Below, piece by piece: positions 1 to 9,171 of a DNA stretch of 25,074 bases. The position numbers and the translations under genes are program-made. The notes beneath the pieces are model-generated. The model was not told the DNA's origin, searched no databases, and saw only the letters and a program-made list of their open reading frames with translations. Every line of letters begins with the position of its first letter. The first letter of the stretch is position 1. Source of the DNA: Nitrospinota bacterium (lineage in GTDB: Bacteria > Nitrospinota > Nitrospinia > Nitrospinales > Nitrospinaceae); the NCBI GenBank assembly GCA_027298165.1, contig JAPUGN010000193.1, forward strand, positions 1 to 25,074, in the 5' to 3' direction.

Positions 1-269
1 ATGACATGTTCCCTGGAGATTTTAACCGGCAAACGGAGGTTGACGCCAAACTCCGAATTGGCAGGAACCTCCTTTAAGGTTTCGAACCCCCGGCCTTGCC
101 GGTATTGCGAAGGAATTTTTGAAAGACTGTCGGTGAAATGCACCTTGCCTTGCTCGTCTTTCCATTTATAAATTTTGGCCTGCACCAGAGCCGTTTGCAA
201 CACCACTACCCAACAACAAACGGCCACCAGGAATGAGATCGATTTAGTCAAAGAGTATGGACTTGGCAT
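1..269 (-). CDS. DUF4124-domain exported protein, C-terminus outside window
   Basis: This gene is too short and too truncated for a standard ORF listing, but it reads cleanly on the minus strand from an ATG at 269 through the left edge (89 codons). A Shine-Dalgarno-like GGGAGG lies just upstream, inside the end of ftsK; the genes overlap by 26 nt, so translation is probably coupled. Residues 1-31 form a signal peptide (basic start, hydrophobic VAVCCWVVVL, probable cleavage after VQA). The mature protein begins KIYKWKDEQGKVHFTDSLSK, the typical DUF4124 pattern (I/V-YKW-D-x-G-x-VHF-T/S-D). DUF4124 proteins are periplasmic or envelope proteins of unknown role. The family assignment rests on motif recognition; function is unknown. 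Confidence 0.8.
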   Translation of the reverse strand, partial: MPSPYSLTKSISFLVAVCCWVVVLQTALVQAKIYKWKDEQGKVHFTDSLSKIPSQYRQGRGFETLKEVPANSEFGVNLRLPVKISREHV

Positions 270-2619
270 ACACCTCCCTGGGTTTTATTCCATCCGACGG
301 CCCCACCACACCCTCGCGCTCCATAACTTCTATCATGCGGGCCGCGCGGTTATACCCGACACGCAACCTTCGTTGCACCATGGAAATGGAAGCCTGGCGT
401 TCCCTGGCCACCAGAGCCACCGCCTCATCATATTTCTCGTCAAACTCTTCTTCAGAATCTTCCTGTTTGCTGGTCTCTGCCAGCTGGTGGAACACGTCTT
501 CCTGATATTCCGGTTTTTTACCCTGTTGTTTGATGAAGTTGATGATGCGATTGATTTCGTCATCGCTCAACATGGAGCCGTGGATGCGTTGCAGTTTCGA
601 GGTCCCCGGCGGCAGGAACAACATGTCCCCCTTGCCCAGAAGTTTTTCAGCGCCGATGCTGTCGAGAATGGTGCGCGAATCGACCCGGGAAGTCACCTGG
701 TAGGAGATGCGCGCTGGGAAGTTGGCTTTGATGATGCCCGTCAGGACATCCACCGAAGGGCGTTGGGTGGCGACAATCAGGTGAATCCCCGCAGCGCGCG
801 CCATCTGGGCGAGACGGGTCAGAGACTCTTCCACGCCTTTGGAAGCCACCATCATCAGATCCGCCAGCTCGTCGATGATGATAACAACATAGGGAAGCTT
901 GGTGGGCACTTCCTCTGCCTTGTCCGGCAGAGTATCTTCTGATGCTTCCGACTCCGCGACCGGCGCTGAAGGTTTGGGCTTTTTATTTTTTTTCTTTTCC
1001 AGTTCCTTCTGTTCGCGCTCTTTCTTTTCAACCCAAAGGTTGTAACCGGTGAGGTTACGCACCCCGGAATCCGCCATCATTTTGTAGCGTCTTTCCATTT
1101 CGGAGACCGCCCACTGCAGGGCCGAGGCCGCCTTTTTGGCATCGGTCACTACCGGAGCGATGAGGTGAGGCAGGCCGTCGTACATGGACAGCTCCAGCAT
1201 TTTGGGATCGATCATGATCAACTTGACTTCGTCCGGAGTGGCGTTGAGGAGCAGACTGCAGATCATGGTGTTGATACCCACGGATTTACCGGAGCCGGTC
1301 GACCCGGCCATGAGCAGATGCGGCACCAAAGCCAGATCCTGCACCATCGGGCGTCCAATGTTGTCTTTACCCACCGCCAGAGCCAGCCGGGAGTTGGCCT
1401 CCGCAAACGCGCTCGAGCTGATGATTTCCTTGAACGCGACGGTTTCCCGCTTGGGATTGGGAAGTTCAATGCCCACTACCGATTTACCGGGCACCGGCGC
1501 CAGAATGCGGACACTGGGCGCCCGCATGGCCAGCGCCAGATCGTCGGTCAACGACAGAATGCGGCTGACCTTGATGCCCGACGCCGGCTCAAACTCGTAC
1601 AGGGTGATCACTGGACCCGGCAAAACCTGAACGATCCGGCCCTCCACGCCGAAATCGGAGAGCTTCTTTTCCAGGATGGTGGAGTTCATCATCAACTCTT
1701 CCCGCATCTTCTCCACATTCCGGAGTTTGGGAGGATCGTTCAATAGCGTCACCGGAGGCAGTTGGTAAGCCCCCGTTTCGTGCGCAAACGGAAATTGTCC
1801 CTGCACGGCGAACTCTTCTTGCTTCTTCTCCGGTGCCTTTGCTTTTTCCGCTTTGGGCGACCTGGAAAAATCGTCAAGGGTTTTCGGCGCGGGCGACAAC
1901 AGTTCGCGCGAGACGATCACCGGCTTGCTCAACCGCCGGTACTTGACTTTTTCCCTGCGGGCTGCCCGCCAGATACGAAGGGTTTCCCACAACCAGTCTT
2001 TGAATTCGGTAATAATTTGGATAATGAGGGTTCCGACGGCGCGAATACTTTTGAATCCCCAGCGAAATAACGTTATGACCGCCAGGCCGGTAGCTCGAAA
2101 CAGTTGATCCGCCGGCACGCCGGACATGGCCAGGGCGGACACGAATAGGATCATAATCAACAACAGGTGCGCACCGACCACGCTCAACCAGAGCACCAGC
2201 CACTGGGAGACCTGGGCCCCGACCAGTCCACCGGTTGCAATGTCGGCTCCGAAATAGGGATCGTGTTCGAATTGCAGAGCCAGCAAAGCACACAGCCCCG
2301 ACAGAAAGATCGATCCAAACAGCAACACCACCGGCCAGCGGCGAAACTCCTGTCCGCGAATCACCGCCCAACCCACTAAAATCGCGACCAGCGGAAACAC
2401 AAACGCCCCGGTACCGAAAATCCGAACGAGGCCGTCCGCCAGATAGGAGCCGATCAGACCTCCGTAGTTCTGGATGTCCCCGCCCTGCGATGAAAACTGA
2501 TGGAACGAGGGATCGTGCGGGGAATAGGAAACCATGGAAATCAACGCAAAGATGGCGAAACCGGCGGTACCGACTCCGAGAAAATCCCGGGTCAGGCTGT
2601 GGGGTTCTGGTTCACTCAT
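244..2619 (-). CDS. ftsK: DNA translocase FtsK/SpoIIIE
   Basis: This is a septum-anchored, ATP-driven DNA pump that clears and aligns chromosome termini at division. At 791 aa it is close to SpoIIIE-size members and lacks the very long linker of E. coli FtsK. The N-terminal ~165 residues contain about four membrane helices. A short charged linker (about 230-275) precedes the alpha/beta motor. Walker A is GSTGSGKS at 439-446 and Walker B is VVIIIDE near 578-584; RPSVDVLTG and TSRVDSRTILD are typical motor motifs. A Lys/Glu-rich insertion (about 530-572) sits between the two Walker motifs, where family members vary. The C-terminal gamma winged helix (about 725-791, SISMVQRRLRVGYNRAARM) recognises polar DNA motifs. 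The ATG overlaps the nadB stop by 8 nt, so the genes are almost certainly co-transcribed. Confidence 0.97.
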   Translation of the reverse strand: MSEPEPHSLTRDFLGVGTAGFAIFALISMVSYSPHDPSFHQFSSQGGDIQNYGGLIGSYLADGLVRIFGTGAFVFPLVAILVGWAVIRGQEFRRWPVVLLFGSIFLSGLCALLALQFEHDPYFGADIATGGLVGAQVSQWLVLWLSVVGAHLLLIMILFVSALAMSGVPADQLFRATGLAVITLFRWGFKSIRAVGTLIIQIITEFKDWLWETLRIWRAARREKVKYRRLSKPVIVSRELLSPAPKTLDDFSRSPKAEKAKAPEKKQEEFAVQGQFPFAHETGAYQLPPVTLLNDPPKLRNVEKMREELMMNSTILEKKLSDFGVEGRIVQVLPGPVITLYEFEPASGIKVSRILSLTDDLALAMRAPSVRILAPVPGKSVVGIELPNPKRETVAFKEIISSSAFAEANSRLALAVGKDNIGRPMVQDLALVPHLLMAGSTGSGKSVGINTMICSLLLNATPDEVKLIMIDPKMLELSMYDGLPHLIAPVVTDAKKAASALQWAVSEMERRYKMMADSGVRNLTGYNLWVEKKEREQKELEKKKNKKPKPSAPVAESEASEDTLPDKAEEVPTKLPYVVIIIDELADLMMVASKGVEESLTRLAQMARAAGIHLIVATQRPSVDVLTGIIKANFPARISYQVTSRVDSRTILDSIGAEKLLGKGDMLFLPPGTSKLQRIHGSMLSDDEINRIINFIKQQGKKPEYQEDVFHQLAETSKQEDSEEEFDEKYDEAVALVARERQASISMVQRRLRVGYNRAARMIEVMEREGVVGPSDGIKPREVYAKSILFD

Positions 2620-4285
2620 TATTTTTGACTCGCGTATTTGGGGTGGTTATCAATCGTTGGACGGTGTCCTGTAGAACCGTGTGCATCACGTCGTGTGTGT
2701 CGTCGGGTTTGGGATAATCCAGGTTGTAATGCAGGCCACGGCTCTCTTTGCGTTCCAGGGCGCCGTTGATAATCAACTGCGCGGTGAGAGCGATGTTGCG
2801 CAACTCCAGGGTGTCGCGGGTGATTTTAAAATTCCAGTAATATTCCTTGATCTCTTCCAGAAGCATTTCGACCCGGCGGCGGGCGCGATACAACCGTTTG
2901 TTGGAACGCACGATGCCGACGTAATTCCACATCAACCGCCGGATTTCGTCCCAGTTGTGGGAAACAACCACCGACTCGTCGCTTTCCACCGCATCGCCGC
3001 TGTCCCATTCCGGAAGGCGCTCCTGCAATTGCTCGAGTTTCTTTGAGGGGCGTCTCAAATCAGTGGCCTTGGCGGCGGCCCGATGCGACAGCACCAGCCC
3101 TTCCAATAGAGAATTGCTGGCCAGCCGGTTAGCGCCATGCAATCCGGAATAGCACACTTCGCCGGAGGCGAACAGCCGGCGGATGCTGGTCTGGCCGTTC
3201 AAATCCACCATCACCCCGCCGCACATGTAATGCGCCGCGGGAACAACGGGAATCAGTTGTTCGGTCATGTCGAATCCGAACTCCTTGCAGGTTTTATAGA
3301 TATTCGGGAACCGTTCCCGTGTGCGGTACCCTGCCAGATGCGTGACGTCGAGAAACACACAATCGTCACCGCTCTTTTTCATTTCGTAATCGATGGCGCG
3401 GGCCACGATGTCGCGCGGTGCCAGGCACCCCAGGGAATGATAGTTTTCCATGAAGGTGTCGCCGTTTTTCAGACGGAGGATGCCGCCCTCCCCGCGCACC
3501 GCTTCCGAAATCAAAAACGATTTCGCCTCCGGGTGATACAGGCAGGTCGGGTGAAATTGGAAAAATTCCATATTGGCGATTTTCGCGCCGGCGCGATAGG
3601 CCAGCGCGATGCCGTCGCCGGTTGCGGTGTCGGGGTTGGAGGTGTACAGGTAAACTTTCCCCGCGCCCCCCGTCGCCAGCAGAATGGCTTTGCCGGTGAA
3701 AGTAACCACCTCTCCGGTTTGTTCGTTCAACGCGTACAGGCCCAGGGCCTCGTCCTGCGAACTTCCCGGTTGGACGGCGGGATCGATATTGGAGCGGGTG
3801 ATGATATCTATCCCCATATAATAAGGATAAATTTCAATGTTCGGTTTGGCGTGGACGGCTTCGATCAACGTGCGTTCGATTTCCAAGCCGGTGAAATCAT
3901 CGGCATGCAGGATGCGGCGCTTGGAGTGGCCGCCCTCACGGGTCAGGTGAAAGGAGTCTTCGCCTTGGGTGCGGGTGAATTGGGTTCCCAGCCGGATCAA
4001 CTCCCGGACACGGGCCGGACCCTCGCGGATGATGCAGCGCACCACGTCCTCCTGGCACAGGCCGCGGCCGGCTTCGATGGTATCGGATACATGGAGGTCG
4101 ACCGAATCGTCCTCGGCCATGACCGAGGCGATCCCTCCCTGGGCATAGCGCGTGGCGGACTCTTCCACGGCATCCTTGGTAATTAGGGCCACCGAGCCGT
4201 ATTCCGCTATTTTCAGGGCAAAGGTGAGGCCGGCAAGGCCGCTGCCGATGACGATGTAATCCCGAGCCACTTTCATAACCGCCAT
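2612..4285 (-). CDS. nadB: L-aspartate oxidase
   Basis: This FAD enzyme oxidises L-aspartate to iminoaspartate, the first step of de novo NAD synthesis with NadA, in the cytoplasm. The 557-aa length is normal. Residues 11-20 hold the dinucleotide-binding IVIGSGLAGL; YAQGGIASV (47-55) is the characteristic flavin-contact motif. The REGGHSKRR, FHPT (His245), LAPRD (Arg291), HYMCGG (His352) and GANRLASNSLLEG (Arg387) segments match the active-site order of E. coli NadB almost position for position. The C-terminal ~120 residues are the helical flavoprotein C-domain. The listed start MAVMKVARDY has no Shine-Dalgarno; the ATG at 4276 (Met4) is an alternative because a promoter -10 box overlaps the first ATG. 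nadD, another NAD gene, lies 12 kb away on the other strand. Confidence 0.97.
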   Translation of the reverse strand: MAVMKVARDYIVIGSGLAGLTFALKIAEYGSVALITKDAVEESATRYAQGGIASVMAEDDSVDLHVSDTIEAGRGLCQEDVVRCIIREGPARVRELIRLGTQFTRTQGEDSFHLTREGGHSKRRILHADDFTGLEIERTLIEAVHAKPNIEIYPYYMGIDIITRSNIDPAVQPGSSQDEALGLYALNEQTGEVVTFTGKAILLATGGAGKVYLYTSNPDTATGDGIALAYRAGAKIANMEFFQFHPTCLYHPEAKSFLISEAVRGEGGILRLKNGDTFMENYHSLGCLAPRDIVARAIDYEMKKSGDDCVFLDVTHLAGYRTRERFPNIYKTCKEFGFDMTEQLIPVVPAAHYMCGGVMVDLNGQTSIRRLFASGEVCYSGLHGANRLASNSLLEGLVLSHRAAAKATDLRRPSKKLEQLQERLPEWDSGDAVESDESVVVSHNWDEIRRLMWNYVGIVRSNKRLYRARRRVEMLLEEIKEYYWNFKITRDTLELRNIALTAQLIINGALERKESRGLHYNLDYPKPDDTHDVMHTVLQDTVQRLITTPNTRVKNNE

Positions 4286-4312
4286 TATATGGACTTAAGC
4301 CTTTAAAATCAA
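4284..4312 (-). promoter_or_regulatory. Sigma-70-type promoter of nadB, overlapping its start codon
   Basis: On the minus strand, TTGATT (4312-4307), a 17-bp spacer and TATAAT (4289-4284) form a near-consensus promoter. The last two bases of the -10 box are the first two bases of the upstream nadB ATG. The predicted transcription start (about 4277-4276) falls on the second in-frame ATG (Met4), predicting a leaderless nadB-ftsK mRNA. Spacing and hexamers are read directly from the sequence; promoter activity is inferred. Confidence 0.6.
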
Positions 4313-4393
4313 TAGGATATTAAAGAGTTGGGAGCCCTTGGAAGGCCACTCTAAGAATAGAGGGTCAAGGCCAATTGAAATCAATAAAGGCCT

Positions 4394-6787
4394 TTATTTA
4401 TTAGTAGTTGGGTCGATTTCTGAGGCCTTCTCCGGGTCCGGAAGAGCTGGAGCGGAGTGTTGGAGCTTAAGCCTTTTGAAGGGCTTGCACAGGGGGAGCA
4501 TCAGCATGATGAGGAAGGAAAACGCGCTGACGATCAGGCCTTCTTTAAATCCTTCCGGAAAAAAATCGAATTCCAAAGTATGTTCACCCGGCCCAAGTTG
4601 CACCGCCCGATAGAAATAATTGGCCTGTAGGATAGGCCGCTCTTCACCGTCCACCTTCACCGTCCAGCCGGGAAAGTACGAGTCCATCAGTACCAGAAAC
4701 CCGCTCCCTGTCTGAAAGGTCTTGACGGTGACATGATTGGGGCGGTAACTCACTTCTTTCACCTTTGCCTGAAAATGATCCGACGGCTCAAACTCCACCG
4801 GTTCGCTCAGCAGGACTTCCTGTAGGGGATCGAACTCTTTATGGTAATAGGTATTGAGCCATTGAGAATCCTTGACCCACCGAACCCTGGGAACCAAATA
4901 GGCTCGAGGCAGTGCGTCCTTAAAAACCCGGATCCGGTCTGGAGAAATCACGGGGTCCCCATTAGAGTCCAACCGGTTCTCACCCTTTGGATTGATCCAG
5001 TACCCCACGTTACTGCGTTTTAGAATACGCAACCGCCCATCGGCATCGGCTTGTTTCATGGCCGCAACCCAAATCACCTGCTTGATCATTCCCATACCCA
5101 GGCCCGCCTCCCCGGCCACGTTTTCGACGCCATAAACCATGCCGGTATAGGGTCTTAAATATTGCTTCCACAACAAAATTCCATCCAACGGATTGGTTAC
5201 GGGCAAAAAGGCAGAAAAAGGCGAATGTTGAATTTTTCCTGAGTACACCCGGTGCTTGCCATAGGTATCCTTTAGAGATTCCGCCAGGACGGGTTTCTCT
5301 TCGTAAAATATCCGGTCAATCATAGGGAGGAGCCTGAAATCTTTCAGGTTTAAATCGACCATAATCAATAGTAATACCAGGGCGGTAAAGACGATTTTTC
5401 GGATTTTTCCAAAATAAAACAAAAAATAAGCGGAACCAAAGATAAACAAAAAAATTAAAGAATCTTCCATTCCGAGATCAGGCTGATTCAATCCAATCCA
5501 ACCCACCCATCCAAGCAGTACGATCAAAACTATTAAAACCGGATAGATTTTGAGACGGTGGTTTTCAGTATGATTGATTAGGGCATCCAACACAAAGCCA
5601 GTAAGGAATACCGCGGCAAACGAAGACACAAAAAAGAACTTGGCGGGAAATCGAAACAGTTCTAGTAGAGGGATCGAATGATAGACATATTCATAGAAGG
5701 GATTATTGTTACCCAGGGCCAGCCAGATTCCCAATAGAAAGACCACCAGCCAGAAACCGATGGCTTTATCCCTGCGGAAGAAGAAACTGGTGGCGATAAA
5801 TATCAGGCTCAGGACTCCCATGTAGAGCGTGTGCAAAAATCCTCCCCAAAAAACCGGGTAAGGGCCGGACCCTGCCTCCCCCATATACACAGGCGTTTGT
5901 ATCAGCGTAGCCAGAGTGTGCGGTGCCAGTGACCACATCGAATGGATTTCGTAGTTCATGCCTCCGCTCCTCGTGGAATGGTCCATAAGAGCGGCGGTCG
6001 GCCATAACTGCAACGCGGAGATGCCGAGGGCGAGGACCACGGCCAATCCGAGCGATGCGGACATTCGCGCATAGGCGGCCATACCTTCTTTCTTGGGTAT
6101 GGAGCCCAAGCAATGCGCGTACAACAGAATCATGGTCATGATGTTGATTTCCGGGCACGCCGCCAGAGTCTGCGCGGCGATGGCCAGCACCGTCCCGATA
6201 AAATAACCGATCTTCTTTTCCTGCCGGTACTTCAGGAACATCCAGAACACCATGGGAAGCCAGACCGCGCCCAGAAAGAAATTGCTGGTCAAGGTGGCGG
6301 CCACGATGAATCCGCTCAGCATTCCTGTCACGCTACTGCACAGCCGGGCAATAAACGAAAACCCCCACAACTTTCCCAAAAGATACAAAAAGCTTCCCAG
6401 GACCAGGAAATGGATAAAGTAGAATAGGTTGATGGCCAACAAGGTATCCGGCAGAAAGAACAGCACACTGGGCGGATAAAACACTCCGGGGTGGAATGCC
6501 GCCATAAACGGCATGCCACCAAAACCGTGGGACGTCCAGTAGGGGATTACTCCTGCATGGTAAGCCTGGCTCAGAAAGTATCGGAAGGGATAGGTGATAA
6601 AATGATAGTCACGAAGGAAGAGGGCCTTATTGTTAAAAAGCAGTGGATAAAATATATAAAAAGCCATCAGAAACAAAAACAACAATCCCAGCAGGTCCTG
6701 CAACCATTCAGGCTTCCCTTTCAAATTTCCATTTTCTGTTTTGTTGAAGGGCAAGGACACCTCGGGTTGAATAGATGAGGTCATCAT
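4394..6787 (-). CDS. YfhO-family polytopic membrane protein (GT-C-like), copy 1
   Basis: This 797-aa protein has about 12-13 hydrophobic segments and a C-terminal soluble domain. It matches the YfhO family, whose Bacillus member works with the GT2 enzyme CsbB to add a sugar to an extracytoplasmic polymer. The first loop contains RDYHFITYPFRYF with Asp60, in the place of the acidic residue of GT-C transferases. Other marks are GGMPFMAAFHPGVFYPP and LAACPE. The C-terminal domain ends with YFPGWTVKVDGEERPI and GEHTLEFDFFPEGFK, then a last helix, as in other YfhO proteins. The ATG overlaps the stop of copy 2 by ATGA, so the genes are translationally coupled. Residues from about 110 to 230 are almost identical to copy 2. 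The substrate cannot be read from the sequence. Confidence 0.88.
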   Translation of the reverse strand: MMTSSIQPEVSLPFNKTENGNLKGKPEWLQDLLGLLFLFLMAFYIFYPLLFNNKALFLRDYHFITYPFRYFLSQAYHAGVIPYWTSHGFGGMPFMAAFHPGVFYPPSVLFFLPDTLLAINLFYFIHFLVLGSFLYLLGKLWGFSFIARLCSSVTGMLSGFIVAATLTSNFFLGAVWLPMVFWMFLKYRQEKKIGYFIGTVLAIAAQTLAACPEINIMTMILLYAHCLGSIPKKEGMAAYARMSASLGLAVVLALGISALQLWPTAALMDHSTRSGGMNYEIHSMWSLAPHTLATLIQTPVYMGEAGSGPYPVFWGGFLHTLYMGVLSLIFIATSFFFRRDKAIGFWLVVFLLGIWLALGNNNPFYEYVYHSIPLLELFRFPAKFFFVSSFAAVFLTGFVLDALINHTENHRLKIYPVLIVLIVLLGWVGWIGLNQPDLGMEDSLIFLFIFGSAYFLFYFGKIRKIVFTALVLLLIMVDLNLKDFRLLPMIDRIFYEEKPVLAESLKDTYGKHRVYSGKIQHSPFSAFLPVTNPLDGILLWKQYLRPYTGMVYGVENVAGEAGLGMGMIKQVIWVAAMKQADADGRLRILKRSNVGYWINPKGENRLDSNGDPVISPDRIRVFKDALPRAYLVPRVRWVKDSQWLNTYYHKEFDPLQEVLLSEPVEFEPSDHFQAKVKEVSYRPNHVTVKTFQTGSGFLVLMDSYFPGWTVKVDGEERPILQANYFYRAVQLGPGEHTLEFDFFPEGFKEGLIVSAFSFLIMLMLPLCKPFKRLKLQHSAPALPDPEKASEIDPTTNK
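6186..6232. repeat. Exact 47-nt repeat inside YfhO copy 1 (partner 8537-8583 in copy 2)
   Basis: Bases 6186-6232 are identical to 8537-8583. The block lies in the most conserved N-terminal half of the first two YfhO genes (encoding KYRQEKKIGYFIGTVLA). Flanking bases are also very similar. Elsewhere the two genes differ strongly, so this reads as a recent recombination or gene-conversion tract rather than simple selection on protein sequence. Confidence 0.8.
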
Positions 6788-9147
6788 GGACTCTGTAGAG
6801 TCGGCGTGGTTTTCCTGCGCCTGAAATCCGCCCAGCGGCTCCCTGCAAACAGAGCCAACAGGATAAAAAATGAAATGACGGTGACCACCAGACCCGCCTT
6901 GAACCCCTCCGGAAAGAAATCGAATTCCAGAGTGTGTTCACCCGGACCCAACTGTACCGCCCGGTAATAATGATTGGCGCGCAGGATGGGCCGCTCCTCG
7001 CCGTCTACTTTCACCGTCCAGCCCGGAAAATAGGAATCCATCAAAACCAGGAATCCGTTACCCTCCTGTGAGGTTTTGACGGTGACATGGTTGGGACGGT
7101 AACTCACTTCCTCCACGGTTCCCTGAAATCGATCGGAGGGCTTAAATTCCACAGGTTTGCTCAACAACACTTCCTTAAGCGGGTCGAATGTTTCCAGGTA
7201 ATAGGTGTTGAGGATGTGGCCCTCCCCAGGCACCCGCATGGTGGGAACCATGTAAGCCCTCGGGAGAGCGTCCTTGAATATCTCGACCCGATCCCGCAGG
7301 ATGACGGGATCACCCTCCAGCGTATAATATGTGGGACGATCCTGATTGATCCAATATTTGACGTTACCGCGTTTTAATATCCGAAACCGCCTTTCCGGCT
7401 GCGATTTTTCCAGCACGGCAAACATCAACATATGGTCTTTCAATCCCATGGCCAAGCCGGGAAGGCCTATGTAATGCTCCACGTCCAGAACCATGCCGGT
7501 GTACGAACGCAGATACTGCTTGGCCACCAGAAGGGAATCCAGATAGGTGTTGGCGTTGGGATAAAACTGGGGCTTGGGGTCCTTTTCAATTTTTCCGGAA
7601 TAGATTCTGTAATGTCCCGCCGAATCCCCCAGGATGTCCATGTAAAGCGGTTTTTCATCGAAAAACTTCCGGTCGATGAGAGGCAGGAGTTGGAAATCCT
7701 TGATACTCAAATCCAGAACGATCAGAAGCAAAATCAAACCCGAAAAAACGGTTTGTTTGAGTTTGCCGAAATAAAACAGGATATAAAAAAGACCAAAAGC
7801 AAACAGGAAGGAAAGGGATAATTCCATTTCCAGATAAGGTTTTTGCAATCCGATTAAGGCCACACCGCCGAACAATACGATCACAAGGGTCAACACCCGG
7901 GAGATTCTGACGGACCTTTTTCCCTGTATCAGTAGATCCAGAACAAAACCGGTCAGGAATGCGGCCGCGAACGAAGACACATAAAAATACTTTTGTGGAA
8001 ATCGAAAAAATTTGACCAACGGAGCCCAGTCATAAAAGTATCTATAAAGGGGATTGTATTTCCCGAGAGCAAACAGGATGCCCAGCAAAAAGACCAGCAA
8101 CCAGAACCCCACCGCCTTGTCCCTTCTGAAGCAGAAACCAATCAATATCAGGGCCAGGCCGATCAGGCCCATATAAATAGTATGAATAAGGCCGGAAAAG
8201 GTCACCGGGGCCTTTTTATTGTCCAGAACGCCACGGTAACCCGGGGTCATGACCAGCGTGGTCAATTTGGACGGCTCCAGCGACCAACCCGTATGATCCT
8301 CATAGGCGATGCCGCCGTCTCTGTGGGAATGCTCGATCAGATTGGCGGTCGGCCACAACTGCAGGGCCGCAATGCCCAGAGCCAGAACAACAGCCAGGCC
8401 CAGCGATAGGGTTATCCGCACATAACCTGAAACGCCTTCTTTCTTCGGCATAAACCAGAGGGCATGTGCGTACAAGAGGACCATGGTCATGATGTTGATT
8501 TCCGGACAGGCCGCCAGGGTCTGGGTGGCGATGGCGAGCACCGTCCCGATAAAATAACCGATCTTCTTTTCCTGCCGGTACTTGAGGAACAACCAGAAAA
8601 CCATGGGAAGCCAGACGGCGCCTATAAAGAAATTACTGGTCAGGGTGGCGGCGACGATGAATCCGCTCAACATGCCGGTCGCGCTGGTGCACAGCCGGGC
8701 GGCGAAGGACAGTCCCCACAACTTACCGAGCAAGTATAAAAAGGACCCCAGCACGAGGAAATGAATAAAGTAAAAAAGGTTCAGCGCAAACGGGATGTCT
8801 TTTAAAAAGAACACGACGCTGGGCGGATAAAACACGCCAGGATGAAAGGCCGCCAGAAATGGCATCCCGCCGTACACGTGCGGAGTCCAATAGGGCATGA
8901 CTCCCTGCTGATACGCCTGACCGAGAAAATACCGGAAGGGATAAGTAATAAAATGGAAGTCCCGGTAGAAGATCGCCTGATTTTCAAAAAACATGGGATA
9001 GAATAAATTGAGCGCCAGTAGAAATATAACAAACAGCCCCAGAACGTCCTTGAAACCATCGGCTCTTGCCTGGGCAACTTCAGAGTCCTCAGGAGTTGTG
9101 GATGAGGACGAAACTGGAATCATCGAAAATATATTTTTTAATTTCAC
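6784..9147 (-). CDS. YfhO-family polytopic membrane protein (GT-C-like), copy 2
   Basis: This 787-aa polytopic protein has the same architecture as its neighbours: one N-terminal helix, an extracytoplasmic loop with RDFHFITYPFRYF (Asp63), many further helices, and a C-terminal beta-rich domain with YFPGWTVKVDGEERPI. The start is GTG at 9147, only 24 nt after the stop of copy 3 and without a clear Shine-Dalgarno, so it probably relies on coupling; an ATG at 9123 (Met9) is an alternative. The N-terminal tail is Ser/Thr-rich (SSSSTTPED). The protein resembles copy 1 in its N-terminal half and copy 3 in its C-terminal domain. It probably transfers a sugar from a lipid carrier outside the membrane; donor and acceptor are unknown. 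Confidence 0.88.
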   Translation of the reverse strand: MKLKNIFSMIPVSSSSTTPEDSEVAQARADGFKDVLGLFVIFLLALNLFYPMFFENQAIFYRDFHFITYPFRYFLGQAYQQGVMPYWTPHVYGGMPFLAAFHPGVFYPPSVVFFLKDIPFALNLFYFIHFLVLGSFLYLLGKLWGLSFAARLCTSATGMLSGFIVAATLTSNFFIGAVWLPMVFWLFLKYRQEKKIGYFIGTVLAIATQTLAACPEINIMTMVLLYAHALWFMPKKEGVSGYVRITLSLGLAVVLALGIAALQLWPTANLIEHSHRDGGIAYEDHTGWSLEPSKLTTLVMTPGYRGVLDNKKAPVTFSGLIHTIYMGLIGLALILIGFCFRRDKAVGFWLLVFLLGILFALGKYNPLYRYFYDWAPLVKFFRFPQKYFYVSSFAAAFLTGFVLDLLIQGKRSVRISRVLTLVIVLFGGVALIGLQKPYLEMELSLSFLFAFGLFYILFYFGKLKQTVFSGLILLLIVLDLSIKDFQLLPLIDRKFFDEKPLYMDILGDSAGHYRIYSGKIEKDPKPQFYPNANTYLDSLLVAKQYLRSYTGMVLDVEHYIGLPGLAMGLKDHMLMFAVLEKSQPERRFRILKRGNVKYWINQDRPTYYTLEGDPVILRDRVEIFKDALPRAYMVPTMRVPGEGHILNTYYLETFDPLKEVLLSKPVEFKPSDRFQGTVEEVSYRPNHVTVKTSQEGNGFLVLMDSYFPGWTVKVDGEERPILRANHYYRAVQLGPGEHTLEFDFFPEGFKAGLVVTVISFFILLALFAGSRWADFRRRKTTPTLQSP
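6956..7005. repeat. Exact 50-nt repeat inside YfhO copy 2 (partner 9317-9366 in copy 3)
   Basis: Bases 6956-7005 equal 9317-9366 exactly and are followed by another 26 identical bases after one mismatch. The block encodes the C-terminal VDGEERPILRANHYYRAV segment. The similarity continues, with few changes, for roughly 180 nt. The middle parts of the two genes are far more divergent, which marks this as a shared conversion tract. Confidence 0.8.
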
Positions 9148-9171
9148 TTGTTATTATTCGTTTTGGTGTTG

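Noticed and set aside
175..942. Long plus-strand frame opposite ftsK
   Set aside because: It is antisense to clear FtsK motor sequence; high-GC third positions commonly open such frames.
4383..4398. Perfect palindrome AATAAAGGCCTTTATT at the end of YfhO copy 1
   Set aside because: It has no loop and overlaps the stop codon; nothing marks it as a terminator or a known binding site.
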